Part shown: positions 1 to 11,538 of the stretch, piece by piece
Position numbering within the stretch: position 1 is the stretch's first letter
Layout of the letters: each line of letters opens with the position of its first letter
NCBI RefSeq assembly: GCF_021284745.1
Contig: NZ_CP089925.1
Location: forward strand, 806,001-870,000
DNA: 64,000 nucleotides
Reading direction: 5' to 3'
Source: Lysobacter sp. KIS68-7
GTDB lineage: Bacteria; Pseudomonadota; Gammaproteobacteria; Xanthomonadales; Xanthomonadaceae
Translations under genes and position numbers: made by a program
Notes under the pieces: model-generated
Seen by the model: only the letters and a program-made list of their open reading frames with translations
What the model was told of the DNA's origin: nothing
The model's database searches: none

Positions 1-76
1 CCGAGAAGCCACCGGTCACGAAATGCAGGACGCGCACGGGGCGTGCGTCGGCGGCGGCGGTGTGGGCGGCGTGCAT
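1..76 (-). CDS. Glycosyltransferase, N-terminal fragment (runs off left edge)
   Basis: Only the first 25 codons are in the window. The translation starts MHAAHTAAADARPVRVLHFV and continues TGGFS. The stretch RVLHFVTGGFS looks like the first beta strand and glycine loop of a GT-B glycosyltransferase (family 1/4 type), which fits the divergent envelope glycosyltransferase 40 bp away. The start is supported by a TAGACT hexamer on the minus strand (84-89) exactly 7 nt before the ATG, with no Shine-Dalgarno. The family call rests on one short motif and could be wrong; that this is a real gene start is more secure. Confidence 0.5.
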   Translation of the reverse strand, partial: MHAAHTAAADARPVRVLHFVTGGFS

Positions 77-83
77 GGCGCGC

Positions 84-109
84 AGTCTACCGGCGCCGAC
101 GGGCATAAT
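84..109. promoter_or_regulatory. Divergent -10 elements for two glycosyltransferase genes
   Basis: The 40-bp gap holds two -10-like hexamers facing apart: TAGACT on the minus strand (89 to 84) and CATAAT on the plus strand (104-109). Each is followed by exactly 7 nt and then an ATG (76 on minus, 117 on plus). Transcription starting 7 nt downstream of the hexamer would begin on the start codon, so both mRNAs are predicted to be leaderless. No clear -35 or Shine-Dalgarno is seen for either. Confidence 0.55.
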
Positions 110-116
110 CCCGTGC

Positions 117-887
117 ATGTCGCAGACCCTGCCCTTGTCCGGCGTCGTCATCACCAAGAACGAAGCCGATCGCATCGCGCGCTGCGTGGCATCGATGATG
201 CCCTTGTGCAGCGAAGTGATCGTGCTCGATTCGGGTTCGACCGACGACACCGTCCGCATCGCGCATGGGCTCGGCGCGCGCGTGGAGCACCTCGACTGGC
301 AGGGCTTCGCGTTGCAGAAGAATGCCGCGATCGCGATGGCGCGCGAGAAGTGGGTGTTGCTGCTCGATGCGGACGAATGGCTCGAAGCCCCGGCGCAGCA
401 GGAACTGCGGGCGCTGTTCGACGACGCGAAGGGTGCGCGCCCGGTGGAACAGGCCGATGTCTGGCTGCTGATGCGGCGCACGCATTTCCTCGGCCACGCG
501 CTGCGGGGCGGCAGCTTCGCGCGCGAACCCGTGCATCGCCTGTTCCGCTCGACGCTGCGCCATGGCCTGCGCGCGGTGCACGAATACCTGGATGTCGAAG
601 GACGCGTCGTGCGTCCTTCACGCGTCGTGCTCGAACACGACACTGCGCGCAGCGCGGAAGACTACTGGTCGAAGCTGCAGCGTTACGCCGCGCTCTGGGC
701 CGGCGAACAACGCGCGAAGGGCAAGTCCGCAGGGCCCTTGCGCGGCACGTTCGCCGCGACGGCTTATCTGCTGAAGAACCTGGTGCTGCGCGGCGGCTTC
801 ATCGATGGCGCCGCCGGGCTGCGCTTCCACTGGCTGCACGCCCGTTACGCGAAGCGCAAGTACGACCTGCTCGCCTCAGGGGGCTGA
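117..887 (+). CDS. Family 2 glycosyltransferase (LPS-core type, WaaE/KdtX-like)
   Basis: 256 residues, GT-A fold family 2. The nucleotide-binding region VVITKNEADRI is followed by LDSGSTDD (residues 38-44), and the metal-binding DAD lies at 84-86 (LLLDADEWLE). This pattern and length match the lipopolysaccharide-core beta-1,4-glucosyltransferase-like group, which adds a sugar from a nucleotide donor to core oligosaccharide on the cytoplasmic side of the inner membrane. Acceptor and donor cannot be read from sequence. The ATG at 117 is chosen over an upstream in-frame ATG at 60 because homology begins right after it and a CATAAT hexamer lies 7 nt before it. The 3' end overlaps the convergent GT39 gene by 12 bp. 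Confidence 0.85.
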   Translation: MSQTLPLSGVVITKNEADRIARCVASMMPLCSEVIVLDSGSTDDTVRIAHGLGARVEHLDWQGFALQKNAAIAMAREKWVLLLDADEWLEAPAQQELRALFDDAKGARPVEQADVWLLMRRTHFLGHALRGGSFAREPVHRLFRSTLRHGLRAVHEYLDVEGRVVRPSRVVLEHDTARSAEDYWSKLQRYAALWAGEQRAKGKSAGPLRGTFAATAYLLKNLVLRGGFIDGAAGLRFHWLHARYAKRKYDLLASGG

Positions 888-2567
888 GGCACCCCGGCAT
901 TCCGGTGCGATCGCGGAGGCATCGAGCAGCCACCAATCGCGGCGGTTCGCCGTGCCCACGCGCACCGCGTGCTCGCGCAGCACGCAGGCGTCCAGCGCGC
1001 CATCGAACACGAACAAGCGCCGCGTTTCCGGCGACATCTCCATCCACGAGATGCCGACGCGCAACTGCTCGGCATAGGGCCGCTTGAATCCGAATTCCTC
1101 GACGGGTCCCACGGCCTGCAGGAGGTTCTGTTCCTTCCAGCCCACCAGGCCCAGCGTCGCGGTGCCGGCGAGCTCGCGCCCGCGCTCCATCACGCCGCGC
1201 GCGGAGTTCTCCGCATCCAGCAACACCGCGGTGCCGGAGAACAGCAGGACCACGAGGAGCGACAAGGCCCAGCCCGCCGCCTTCAACGCGTTGCGGCGGA
1301 ACCACGCGCACGCAACGAGCATCGCGATGCCCGTGGCCAGCAGCAGCCACCACAGCTTGTCGTCGCCCAGCGGCAAGCCGCGCTCGGCTTCGATGCGCGT
1401 TTCGAACCCGGGATTGCCGGTCAGCGCGGCGATGCCCGCGCCCGCGAACACGAGCGCAAGCACCACCACCATCGCCATCAGCAAGCGACGGAACCACGGC
1501 GATGCGACGGTCGATTCCAGGTACGGCGCCGCCGCGACCGCCATCATCGGCAGCATCGGCAGGATGTACATGTCGCGCTTGCCCGGGCTCGCACTGAAGA
1601 AGGCGAGCACCAGCAGCGACCAGCCGAGCGGCAGCCACACCGCTGCATCGCGCGCGCGCAGCGCCTGCCACCAGCGCGGGAACAACCACGGCAGCGCGAG
1701 CGAGAACGGCATCCAGAAACCCGCGATGATCCCGAGGAAGTACCAGGGCGCCTGCGTGTGGTGCCATGCGGCGGTGTAACGCGTGGCGGTCTGGCGGAAC
1801 AGGAGTTCGTGCAGGTAGGCGCGGTGTTCGGGATCGCCGCTGGTCAGCGCGGTGACGAGCATCGGCACGAACCACAACGCGATCGCGCCGAAGAAAGCGA
1901 GCGCGCCTGCACTCCATCGCCATGCGTTGTGCCTGCCGAGGTCCGGCAGGCCGGGCCACTTGCGCCAGCGCATCAGCGCATAAGGAATCAAGGCGAGCAG
2001 CGCGAGAAAGCCCACGCCCTTGCTGATCACGCCCAGGCCCGCGGCGAAACACCCGATCCAGTACCAGCGCCAGTCGGGCCCGCGCAGCACGTGGCGCGCG
2101 ATGCCGTACACGCCGAGCGTGATGAAGCACACCACGGTCGGGTCGATCTGCGCGCGCTTGGCCTGGTACAGGAACTGCGTTGCGGCGAGCACCGCGATGG
2201 CGGCCCACAAGCCGGCGCGGTGCGACCACAGGCGGCGCGCGAGGTCGTAGGTCAGCCACAACGTGGCCATCGCGGCGACCAGCGACGGCAGCAGGAACGA
2301 CCAGGTCCAACTGCGCACGAACACATGCGCCACGCCGAGCAACCAGAAGAACAGGGGTGGCTTGTCCGCATACAACTCGTGGCCGCGGTGCGGGAACAAC
2401 CAATCGCCGCTGTCCCACATCTGCTTGGCGACGAGCACGAAGCGTGGCTCGTCCGCCGGCCACGGCGCGCGCAGCCCGATGCCCGCGGCGAGCACGAGGA
2501 AGGCGATGGCGAAGAACCAGAAGGCTTCGCGGCGGCTGTCCGGGGAGACCTGGCGGTTGTCGATCAT
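876..2567 (-). CDS. Family 39 (ArnT-like) membrane glycosyltransferase
   Basis: 563 residues, polytopic inner-membrane protein. After the first transmembrane helix comes the periplasmic loop motif WPADEPRF (acidic pair near 39-40), then YADKPPLFFWLLG (about 66-78), both hallmarks of the PMT/ArnT superfamily that moves a sugar from undecaprenyl phosphate onto a lipid or protein. About 10-12 hydrophobic segments follow, then a soluble C-terminal region. Typical ArnT is about 550 residues, so it is full length. No other arn genes are nearby, so 4-aminoarabinose transfer is not established. It follows rsmB by 40 bp and is probably the last gene of the def-fmt-rsmB operon. Confidence 0.82.
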   Translation of the reverse strand: MIDNRQVSPDSRREAFWFFAIAFLVLAAGIGLRAPWPADEPRFVLVAKQMWDSGDWLFPHRGHELYADKPPLFFWLLGVAHVFVRSWTWSFLLPSLVAAMATLWLTYDLARRLWSHRAGLWAAIAVLAATQFLYQAKRAQIDPTVVCFITLGVYGIARHVLRGPDWRWYWIGCFAAGLGVISKGVGFLALLALIPYALMRWRKWPGLPDLGRHNAWRWSAGALAFFGAIALWFVPMLVTALTSGDPEHRAYLHELLFRQTATRYTAAWHHTQAPWYFLGIIAGFWMPFSLALPWLFPRWWQALRARDAAVWLPLGWSLLVLAFFSASPGKRDMYILPMLPMMAVAAAPYLESTVASPWFRRLLMAMVVVLALVFAGAGIAALTGNPGFETRIEAERGLPLGDDKLWWLLLATGIAMLVACAWFRRNALKAAGWALSLLVVLLFSGTAVLLDAENSARGVMERGRELAGTATLGLVGWKEQNLLQAVGPVEEFGFKRPYAEQLRVGISWMEMSPETRRLFVFDGALDACVLREHAVRVGTANRRDWWLLDASAIAPECRGASAP

Positions 2568-2607
2568 GCGGGCCGCACCTTACCTGAAAGCGACTGCAGG
2601 CCGCGCT

Positions 2608-3906
2608 TCACGCCTTGCGCAGGCGCGCGTAGAAAAAGCCGTCCATGTCGTCCTCGCCCGGCAGCCGTTGCCGGCCCGCGCCGCTCGTGCGGCCGTAGTG
2701 CTGCGGAAGCGGCTCGGCCGTGGCGTCGGGCGTGCGCGCGAGGAAGGCGTCGACCTGCGCCGCGTTCTCTTCCGACAGGATCGAACAGGTCGCGTAGAGG
2801 AGCACGCCACCCGAGGCGAGCGTGCGCCAGCAGGCGTCGAGCAGGCGCGCCTGCGTGGCGGTGAGCGCCGCCAGGTCGGATTCGCGCCGGTGCAGGAGCA
2901 CGTCGGGCTGCCGACGCACGATGCCGGTGGCCGAACACGGTGCGTCGAGGAGGATCGCGTCGAAGGGCGTGCCGTCCCACCATGCAGCCAGGTCGGCGGC
3001 ATCGGCGGCGCGCACGGTGGCGTTGCCGCCGTCGACGCCCAAGCGTGCGTGCGTTTCCTGCACGCGGCGCAGGCGCGCGGCGTCGATGTCGAGTGCGAGC
3101 AGGCGCAACGCAGGGTCGCGTTCGAGCAGGTGCGCGGACTTGCCGCCGGGCGCCGCGCACGCATCCAGCACGCGCGCACCCGGCGCGGGCGCCAGGGCAT
3201 CGGCGACGCATTGCGCGCTGCCGTCCTGCACTGACACCAGGCCCTCGTCGAAGCCGGGCAGTTCGTGCACGGGCAGCGGCGTGGCGAGCACGAGGGCATC
3301 GCGCAGGCCTTCGGGCGCACCCGTCTCGATGCCTGCTTCGTGCAATTGCGCGCGATAGGCCTCGCGCGCGACGCGCGTGCGATTCACGCGCAGCCACATC
3401 GGCGCGGGCGTGGCGCTCGCCTGGAAGATCGCGGCCGCGTCCTGCGGCCAATCGCGCGCGACACGCTTGCGCAACCATTGCGGCCATGCCTGCGCCGCAT
3501 CGCCTGCAGGCAGCCCTTCGCGCAATGCGCGACGCAGGAGTGCGTTCACCATGCCCGCCTGGTGCGTGCGGCCCATCGTGCGCGCGGCTTCCACCGTCGC
3601 GTCGACGGCGGCGTGCGACGACAACTGCATGTCCAGTTGCGCGAAGCCGGCATGCAACAGGGCGCGCAAGGGCGCATCGCGGCGGCCGAGCGGTTTCGCC
3701 ATCCAGGCCTGCAGCGCAGCGTCGTAACGGGCGCGATTGCGCAAGGCGGTGAACGCGATCGCTTCCAGCAGCGCGCGGTCACGCGGGTCGTTGAAGGTCG
3801 GCAAGCGCTGCGCGAGGTCGGCCTTCAGCGATTGGCCGCGATGCACCACCGCGTCGAGCGCCTGCGCGGCGGCGACCCGCAGCGCGACGCCAGGGGGCGC
3901 TTTCAT
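2608..3906 (-). CDS. rsmB: 16S rRNA (cytosine(967)-C(5))-methyltransferase RsmB
   Basis: 432 residues. RsmB methylates C967 of 16S rRNA using S-adenosylmethionine. An N-terminal NusB-like helical domain (about 1-140) precedes the methyltransferase domain. SAM-binding [15 protein letters not shown], the [12 protein letters not shown] motif with one cysteine and [12 protein letters not shown] with the other are all present, as needed for the two-cysteine m5C mechanism. The start ATG overlaps the fmt stop in an ATGA, so translation is probably coupled. Gene order def-fmt-rsmB is the usual proteobacterial arrangement. Confidence 0.96.
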   Translation of the reverse strand: MKAPPGVALRVAAAQALDAVVHRGQSLKADLAQRLPTFNDPRDRALLEAIAFTALRNRARYDAALQAWMAKPLGRRDAPLRALLHAGFAQLDMQLSSHAAVDATVEAARTMGRTHQAGMVNALLRRALREGLPAGDAAQAWPQWLRKRVARDWPQDAAAIFQASATPAPMWLRVNRTRVAREAYRAQLHEAGIETGAPEGLRDALVLATPLPVHELPGFDEGLVSVQDGSAQCVADALAPAPGARVLDACAAPGGKSAHLLERDPALRLLALDIDAARLRRVQETHARLGVDGGNATVRAADAADLAAWWDGTPFDAILLDAPCSATGIVRRQPDVLLHRRESDLAALTATQARLLDACWRTLASGGVLLYATCSILSEENAAQVDAFLARTPDATAEPLPQHYGRTSGAGRQRLPGEDDMDGFFYARLRKA

Positions 3907-4832
3907 GCGCGCGCCTGCAGGTCGCGTCGCGCGTTGAGGTAATCGGCCGCGGTGATCTGCTTGCCGCCGGCGCGTTGCAGGACGCGAATGCGCAGCGCGC
4001 CCGCACCGCAGGCGATGTCGAGTCCGTCGCGGCCGACGTTCAATACGGTCCCGGGCGGCGCAAGCTGCGCGGCTTCGATCGCCACCGCGCGATGGATGCG
4101 CACGTTCTCGCCCGCGATTTCGCCTTCGGCGATCGGCCACGGATCGAAGGCGCGCACTTTGCGCGCGAGCACATCGGCAGGCTGCGACCAGTCCAGGCGC
4201 GCTTCGCTCTTCTCGAGCTTGCGCGCGTAAGTCGCGCCTTCGGCGGGTTGCGGCTGCGGCACCGGGCGCATGCCCGCGCGCAGCAGTCCGAGGCCATCGG
4301 CGAGCGTCTGCGCGCCGAGTTGCGCGAGGCGGTCGTGCAGCTGGCCTGCGGTTTCGTCGCGCGCGATGTCCAGGCGTTGCGTGAGCAGCACGGGGCCGGT
4401 GTCCAGGCCCTTTTCCATCTGCATCAGGCAGGCGCCGGTCTGTGCATCGCCGGCTTCGATCGCACGCTGGATCGGCGCGGCGCCGCGCCAGCGCGGCAAC
4501 AGCGAGGCATGCACGTTCCAGCAACCGTACCGCGGGATGTCGAGGATCGATTGCGGGAGCAGCAGGCCGTAGGCGACCACGACCATCAGGTCGGGCTGCA
4601 GCGCGCGCAAGGCATCGCGCGCGAGTTCGTCCTTCAGCGATTCGGGTTGCAGCACCGGGAGCCCGCGCTTGAGCGCTTCGAGCTTCACCGGCGATGCGGT
4701 CAGCGTGCGACCGCGCCCCGCGGGACGATCGGGCTGGGTGTACACGGCCACGACTTCATTGCGCCCTGCGGCCGCGACGAGCGACGGCACGGCGAATTCC
4801 GGCGTGCCGGCGAAAACGATGCGGAGGGCCAT
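3903..4832 (-). CDS. fmt: Methionyl-tRNA formyltransferase
   Basis: 309 residues, full length. Fmt formylates Met-tRNAfMet with 10-formyltetrahydrofolate before initiation. The N-terminus [18 protein letters not shown] is typical; the catalytic region [20 protein letters not shown] carries the Asn and His, followed by [13 protein letters not shown] with the catalytic Asp. A C-terminal OB-like domain begins near residue 205. The gene lies 19 bp after def and overlaps rsmB by 4 bp, so the three are one transcription unit for N-terminal formylation/deformylation and ribosome modification. Confidence 0.97.
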   Translation of the reverse strand: MALRIVFAGTPEFAVPSLVAAAGRNEVVAVYTQPDRPAGRGRTLTASPVKLEALKRGLPVLQPESLKDELARDALRALQPDLMVVVAYGLLLPQSILDIPRYGCWNVHASLLPRWRGAAPIQRAIEAGDAQTGACLMQMEKGLDTGPVLLTQRLDIARDETAGQLHDRLAQLGAQTLADGLGLLRAGMRPVPQPQPAEGATYARKLEKSEARLDWSQPADVLARKVRAFDPWPIAEGEIAGENVRIHRAVAIEAAQLAPPGTVLNVGRDGLDIACGAGALRIRVLQRAGGKQITAADYLNARRDLQARA

Positions 4833-4851
4833 CGGGGTCGGCGCGCGGGGC

Positions 4852-5367
4852 TCAGGCCACGGCCTGGCGGCGCGCCTTCGCGAGCTTCTTGCGCACCATC
4901 TCGCGCTTGAGCGGCGAGAGGTAGTCGACGAACAGCTTGCCTTCCAGGTGGTCCATCTCGTGCTGGATGCACACCGCGAGCAGGCCATCCACGCGCAGTT
5001 CGAACGGCTGGCCATGGCGGTCGAGCGCGCGCACGAGGATCTCGTTGGCGCGGGTCACGTCCGCGAAGATGTTGGGCACCGACAGGCAGCCTTCCTGGTA
5101 GACCTGCTCGCCGGAGCGCTCGAGGATCTCGGGATTGACGAAGACCAGCGGCCGGTTCTTCTCCTCCGTCACGTCAATCACCATGAAGCGTTGGTGGACA
5201 TCGACCTGGCTCGCGGCCAGCCCGATGCCGGGCGCTTCGTACATGGTCTCGAACATGTCGTCGACCAGGCGCTGGAACGCCGGATCGGCCAGCTGGGCCG
5301 GTTCGATGGTCGCGGCCTTGGTGCGCAGGCGCGGGTCGGGGAATTCGAGGATGGGGAGAAGGGCCAT
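4852..5367 (-). CDS. def: Peptide deformylase
   Basis: 171 residues. The metalloenzyme removes formyl from nascent N-terminal methionine. All three motifs are present: GIGLAASQV (motif 1), EGCLS with the metal-ligand Cys (motif 2) and QHEMDHLEG with the two metal-ligand His and catalytic Glu (motif 3). The start at [15 protein letters not shown] agrees with family length; in-frame codons upstream give unrelated, arginine-rich sequence. First gene of the def-fmt-rsmB operon, diverging from the LysM gene. Confidence 0.97.
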   Translation of the reverse strand: MALLPILEFPDPRLRTKAATIEPAQLADPAFQRLVDDMFETMYEAPGIGLAASQVDVHQRFMVIDVTEEKNRPLVFVNPEILERSGEQVYQEGCLSVPNIFADVTRANEILVRALDRHGQPFELRVDGLLAVCIQHEMDHLEGKLFVDYLSPLKREMVRKKLAKARRQAVA

Positions 5368-5516
5368 GGCTGCAATGAAATGGGGGCGCCTGTCACAGGC
5401 GCAAGAAGCGGGTCGATCGACGGTCCCGATTGTAACGCTGCGCGCTTGCAAAGGCCCGCGGAATGTGGGCTATAGTGCCTCGGCTTCAAGGGGAAAAACT
5501 CAAGGGGAGCGGGCAC
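5368..5516. promoter_or_regulatory. Divergent promoter region for def and the LysM gene
   Basis: On the plus strand TATAGT (5471-5476) is a good -10; TTGCAA (5446-5451) could be the -35, though the 19-nt spacing is long. On the minus strand TACAAT (5434 to 5429) is a good -10 for def. The LysM leader carries the nonamer TCAAGGGGA twice (5486-5494 and 5500-5508); the second copy includes the Shine-Dalgarno, about 9 nt before the ATG at 5517. The doubled GGGG is the kind of site that a C-rich sX13-type RNA could pair with. Confidence 0.5.
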
Positions 5517-6677
5517 ATGGCCGCGATGTTTAAGAATCGGCTTCGTACGGTTTTCGCTGTGGCATGCCTGACTGTCGCGACTTACGCGGCCGCCGTGGAA
5601 GTGCGCGGCGACCATCCGGACACCTACGTCGTCAAGAAGGGCGACACCCTGTGGGACATCGCGGGCCGCTTCCTCAAGCGCCCGTGGCTCTGGCCGGAAG
5701 TCTGGCAGGCCAACCCGCAGATCCAGAATCCGCACCTGATCTACCCGGGTGACGTGATCTCGCTGGCCTACCTCGATCGCGTGGCCGTCCAGCCGGGCGA
5801 GCGCGCGGAGGCGCCGATCACCGGCGTGCCGCTGTCCGAGGTGGCCCCGTTCCTCAAGAACATCCGCGCCGTCGACGATTTCCACGACTACCCCTACGTG
5901 GTGGGCCTGGAAGACGACCGCCTGCGCAGCGCCTCCGGCCAGGTCGCCTACGTGAAGGGCCTGGAAGGCGTCGCCCCGGGCACCCGCTACGCGGTGGTCC
6001 GTCCGACGGTCGAGTACTACCGCGTCGACCGCGTGCAGTGCTGCGACCTGTTCTCGCGGGACGACCTGGACTTCCGCGGCGCCCGCGTCTTCGCCGACTA
6101 CGAGAACTTCTGGACCTCGGCGGTCACGCCGGACCAGGGCCAGGAACGCCTCGGCTACGAGCTCGCCCAGATCACCACCGGCACGGTCACGCGCGGCGAA
6201 GTTGGCGGCATCGAAGCCTCCACCTTCCTCGTGGACGATGAAGGCCGCGAAGTGCGCGTGGGCGATCGCCTCGTCCCGGTCGAAGCGCAGCCCTACGACC
6301 TGCAGTTCTTCCCGCATCCGCCGAAGCAGCAGTTCGATTACGGCCGCGCCCGCATCATCGCCGTCGCCGACCAGATGCATTACGGCGGCCCGCACGACGT
6401 GGTGGCCATCTCGGTCGGCTCGCGCGAAGGCATCGACAACGGCACCGTGTTCTCCATCTGGCGCGTGGGCAGCGATGTGCCGGACCGCGTGAAGTACGGC
6501 ATGAACCGCAGCCCGGACCTGTTCCCGGCCGGCTCGCGCGTGCGCCTGCCGGACGAATTCGCCGGCCACGTCATGATCTTCCGCACCTTCGAGAAGGTCA
6601 GCTACGGCCTGGTGATGGAAAGCATCAAGCCGAGCCGCGTGGGCTACGAGCTGAAGCATCCGGACGCGCCGTACTGA
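5517..6677 (+). CDS. Secreted LysM-domain protein
   Basis: 386 residues. A signal peptide (about 1-26, ending TYAAA) is followed by one LysM domain at about 37-82 (YVVKKGDTLWDIAGRFLKRP, then PHLIYPGDVIS), which binds peptidoglycan. The remaining 300 residues form a conserved xanthomonad region without a named catalytic motif; several short beta-rich segments (GTVTRGEVGGIEAS, DEGREVRVGDRLVP) suggest a wall- or surface-associated role. The start is the ATG at 5517, preceded by AAGGGGAG; an in-frame ATG at 5463 lies upstream of the predicted -10. Homologues of this protein usually precede dprA in this family. Confidence 0.85.
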   Translation: MAAMFKNRLRTVFAVACLTVATYAAAVEVRGDHPDTYVVKKGDTLWDIAGRFLKRPWLWPEVWQANPQIQNPHLIYPGDVISLAYLDRVAVQPGERAEAPITGVPLSEVAPFLKNIRAVDDFHDYPYVVGLEDDRLRSASGQVAYVKGLEGVAPGTRYAVVRPTVEYYRVDRVQCCDLFSRDDLDFRGARVFADYENFWTSAVTPDQGQERLGYELAQITTGTVTRGEVGGIEASTFLVDDEGREVRVGDRLVPVEAQPYDLQFFPHPPKQQFDYGRARIIAVADQMHYGGPHDVVAISVGSREGIDNGTVFSIWRVGSDVPDRVKYGMNRSPDLFPAGSRVRLPDEFAGHVMIFRTFEKVSYGLVMESIKPSRVGYELKHPDAPY

Positions 6678-6680
6678 CGG

Positions 6681-6730
6681 AACCCTGCGGGGTTTCCCGA
6701 CGCAACACCGCGACGGCGCCCTAGGGCGCC
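6681..6730 (+). terminator. Two hairpins between the LysM gene and dprA
   Basis: AACCC-TGCG-GGGTT (6681-6694) and the perfect dyad GGCGCC-CTAG-GGCGCC (6715-6730) lie in the 81-bp gap. Neither is followed by a long T-run (the second has only GTCGTCGTTT), so termination is probably partial. Confidence 0.4.
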
Positions 6731-6758
6731 GTCGTCGTTTGCAGGCCACGCTGCTGCG

Positions 6759-7697
6759 ATGGATCTCCTGCAACGTTGGCTTTCGCACGGGCGCCGCCGC
6801 GTCCTGCGCATCGGCGAGCCCGACTATCCGGCGCTCCTTCGGCGCATTCCAGATGCGCCGCAGATGCTGTACCTCGACGGCGACGACACGCTGCTCTGGC
6901 ATCCCCAGATTGCGATCGTCGGCAGCCGGCGCGCGACCGCGGGCGGGCTCGACAACGCGCGCGCCTTCGCCGCCGCACTCGCGCGCGCGGGGTGGTGCGT
7001 CACCAGCGGCATGGCGGCGGGCATCGACACCGCCGCCCACCTGGGCGCACTCGACGTGCAAGGCCCCACCGTCGCCGTCCTCGGCTCCGGCATCGATGTG
7101 CCGTTTCCGGCGGGCAACGCGCGCACGATGGCGCGCATCGCCGAACACGGCCTGGTGGTCAGCGAATATCCGCCGGACCATCCGACCCAGGCCTTCCAGT
7201 TCCCACGGCGCAACCGCATCGTCGCCGCGTTGTCGCTGGGCACGCTCGTAGTCGAGGCGCAGCAGAAATCCGGCGCCCTGATCACCGCGCGCCTGGCCGC
7301 GGAAGCAGGGCGCGAGGTGTTCGCCATCCCCGGCTCCATCCACAACCCGATGGCGCGCGGATGCCACCGCCTGCTGCGCGACGGCGCGATGCTGGTCGAA
7401 TCCCCGGAGGAAATCGTCGCCGCGCTCGCGCCGTTGGCGAACGTACACGCAGACGACTTGCGCATGCGCCTGTCGATCCCCACTTCCCCTCGCGATGCGT
7501 TGCAGCAAACGCTCAGCGGCATGGATGCCGATGCCCAGTGCTTGTGGCGCGCACTCGGGCACGACCCCACCCCTATGGAAACACTTGTCACGCGAACCGG
7601 ATTGACGGCTGCGAAACTTGCCTCCATTCTGCTGGTCATGGAGCTTGAAGGACGTGTGGTGTCACAACACGGCCGATACACCCGCAAGTCATCCTGA
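6759..7697 (+). CDS. dprA: DNA-processing protein DprA (lacks N-terminal SAM-like domain)
   Basis: 312 residues. DprA binds incoming single-stranded DNA during transformation and loads RecA. The Rossmann-like core is intact: [10 protein letters not shown] near 51, [35 protein letters not shown] and [25 protein letters not shown]-terminal winged-helix-like segment (about 245-305) is also visible. Most proteobacterial DprA begin with a 60-70 residue SAM-like helical domain; here the protein starts only about 20 residues before the [11 protein letters not shown] segment that leads into the core. The frame is open back to the LysM stop but has no start codon upstream, so the short form is real in this sequence. 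smg follows 37 bp later. Confidence 0.93.
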   Translation: MDLLQRWLSHGRRRVLRIGEPDYPALLRRIPDAPQMLYLDGDDTLLWHPQIAIVGSRRATAGGLDNARAFAAALARAGWCVTSGMAAGIDTAAHLGALDVQGPTVAVLGSGIDVPFPAGNARTMARIAEHGLVVSEYPPDHPTQAFQFPRRNRIVAALSLGTLVVEAQQKSGALITARLAAEAGREVFAIPGSIHNPMARGCHRLLRDGAMLVESPEEIVAALAPLANVHADDLRMRLSIPTSPRDALQQTLSGMDADAQCLWRALGHDPTPMETLVTRTGLTAAKLASILLVMELEGRVVSQHGRYTRKSS

Positions 7698-7734
7698 ACC
7701 TCCACAGCGTCGCCCGCGACGCAGGCCGAGGGAA

Positions 7735-8226
7735 ATGAAAGAGAGCATCCTGGACGTCCTGCTGTACCTGTTCGAGCACTACTTCACCAACGACACCGTT
7801 CCACCGGTTGGCGACCGCGACACTCTCCAAAACAGCCCGCTCTTTTCCGAACTCACGGAAGCCGGTTTCAGTCCCGCGGAAATCCTCAAGGCCTTCGATT
7901 GGCTCGACGCGCTCGCAGAGCAGCGTCCCGAGGCCGCAGCGCCGCGCCTGGGCGGCCCCACCCGCGTCTTCCACGGCCCCGAGCTGGACAAGCTCGATGT
8001 CGAAAGCCGCGGCTTCCTGCTGTTCCTCGAACAGCACGGGGTCCTGGACGCACACCAGCGCGAGCTGGTGCTCGACCGCGCCATCGCCCTGGACCAGGAC
8101 GAACTCGACCTGGACGACCTGAAATGGGTGGTCCTCATGGTCCTGTTCAACCAGCCGGGGTCCGAGGCGGCCTACGCCTGGATGGAGACCCAGATGTTCC
8201 TGGACGAGCCCGAGCCGGTGCACTGA
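7735..8226 (+). CDS. smg: Smg family protein (DUF494)
   Basis: 163 residues, acidic. Smg is widely conserved downstream of dprA in gamma- and betaproteobacteria, and its function is not established. The family signature [17 protein letters not shown] at the N-terminus and the C-terminal [16 protein letters not shown] helix with [10 protein letters not shown] are both present, so the protein is complete. The start follows GAGGGAA immediately. It probably shares a transcript with dprA. Confidence 0.92.
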   Translation: MKESILDVLLYLFEHYFTNDTVPPVGDRDTLQNSPLFSELTEAGFSPAEILKAFDWLDALAEQRPEAAAPRLGGPTRVFHGPELDKLDVESRGFLLFLEQHGVLDAHQRELVLDRAIALDQDELDLDDLKWVVLMVLFNQPGSEAAYAWMETQMFLDEPEPVH

Positions 8227-8398
8227 CGGCTCCCGACGGGGGTCCCAAAAGCGGCACGCGCCGCCGGGCCCCGTTGCGGTCCTGCTTGACACGCCCTGCG
8301 GCGGCGTGACACCACTAAAAAAGGAACCGACCCAAGCGCCCGTGGCCCCCGGCCCGGGCGTTGGCCTTTCGGCGCCCCCCTTTCCCCCGACGTACTCC

Positions 8399-10882
<2,484 letters not shown>

Positions 10883-10890
10883 GGCCACGC

Positions 10891-11454
10891 ATGCAGCGCC
10901 TGACGCCCGCCGCCGCCGCGACCGTGCTGCGCGCGGGCGGCGTCATCGTCTATCCCACCGAAGCGGTGTGGGGCGTGGGCTGCAACCCTTTCGATGCGCA
11001 GGCCGTGCAACGCCTGCTCGACATCAAGCAACGCCCCGTCGACAAGGGCGTGATCCTGGTCGGCGCGTCGATCGCGCAGTTCGATGGTTTGCTCGCCTGG
11101 GACCGCCTGCCGCCCGACCGTGCCGACGCGGTGCGCGCGCAGTGGCCCGGGCCGCGCACCTGGATCGTCCCCGCATCCACGCGCGTGCCTGCGTGGATCA
11201 CCGGCACGCATGAAGGCGTCGCCGTGCGTGTCACCGACCACCCCATCGTCATCGCTTTGTGCGAAGCGTTCGGCGGGCCGATCGTCTCGACGAGCGCCAA
11301 CCTCGCGGGCGAGCCGCCGGCGTTCGCGTTCAATGCGTTGTCGCAGGCGGTGTTGTCACGGGTCGACGGCGTGGTCGAAGGCGAAACGGCCGGGCTGCGC
11401 GCGCCCACGGCGATTCGTGATGCGGCAACGGGCGCAGAGTTGCGCGCCGGCTGA
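10891..11454 (+). CDS. tsaC: Threonylcarbamoyl-AMP synthase TsaC (YrdC)
   Basis: 187 residues, the short Sua5/YrdC form. It makes threonylcarbamoyl-AMP from threonine, bicarbonate and ATP for t6A37 of ANN-decoding tRNAs. Visible motifs: GGVIVYPTEAVWGVGCNP near the N-terminus, the basic LLDIKQRPVDKGVILV loop, and GPIVSTSANLAGEPP. It begins 8 bp after the topA stop behind GAGG, so it is probably co-transcribed, a common gene order in xanthomonads. Confidence 0.95.
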   Translation: MQRLTPAAAATVLRAGGVIVYPTEAVWGVGCNPFDAQAVQRLLDIKQRPVDKGVILVGASIAQFDGLLAWDRLPPDRADAVRAQWPGPRTWIVPASTRVPAWITGTHEGVAVRVTDHPIVIALCEAFGGPIVSTSANLAGEPPAFAFNALSQAVLSRVDGVVEGETAGLRAPTAIRDAATGAELRAG

Positions 11455-11538
11455 ACGTTTCCGCATCGGCCGACAGCCGGTGCGCCATCGCCGCCCGAAC
11501 CCCTGTCGCCCCGTGCGCGAGGCGCGCAAGATGCGCGC

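Noticed and set aside
876-887. Overlap of the two glycosyltransferase genes
   Set aside because: A 12-bp convergent overlap of stop codons is ordinary in compact genomes.
969-2864. Long plus-strand open frame opposite the GT39 gene
   Set aside because: Arg/Gln/His-rich shadow sequence with no recognisable fold; the minus-strand protein has clear motifs.
8286-8320. TTGACA as topA promoter
   Set aside because: A perfect -35 but the region 15-19 nt downstream has no acceptable -10; kept only as a remark.
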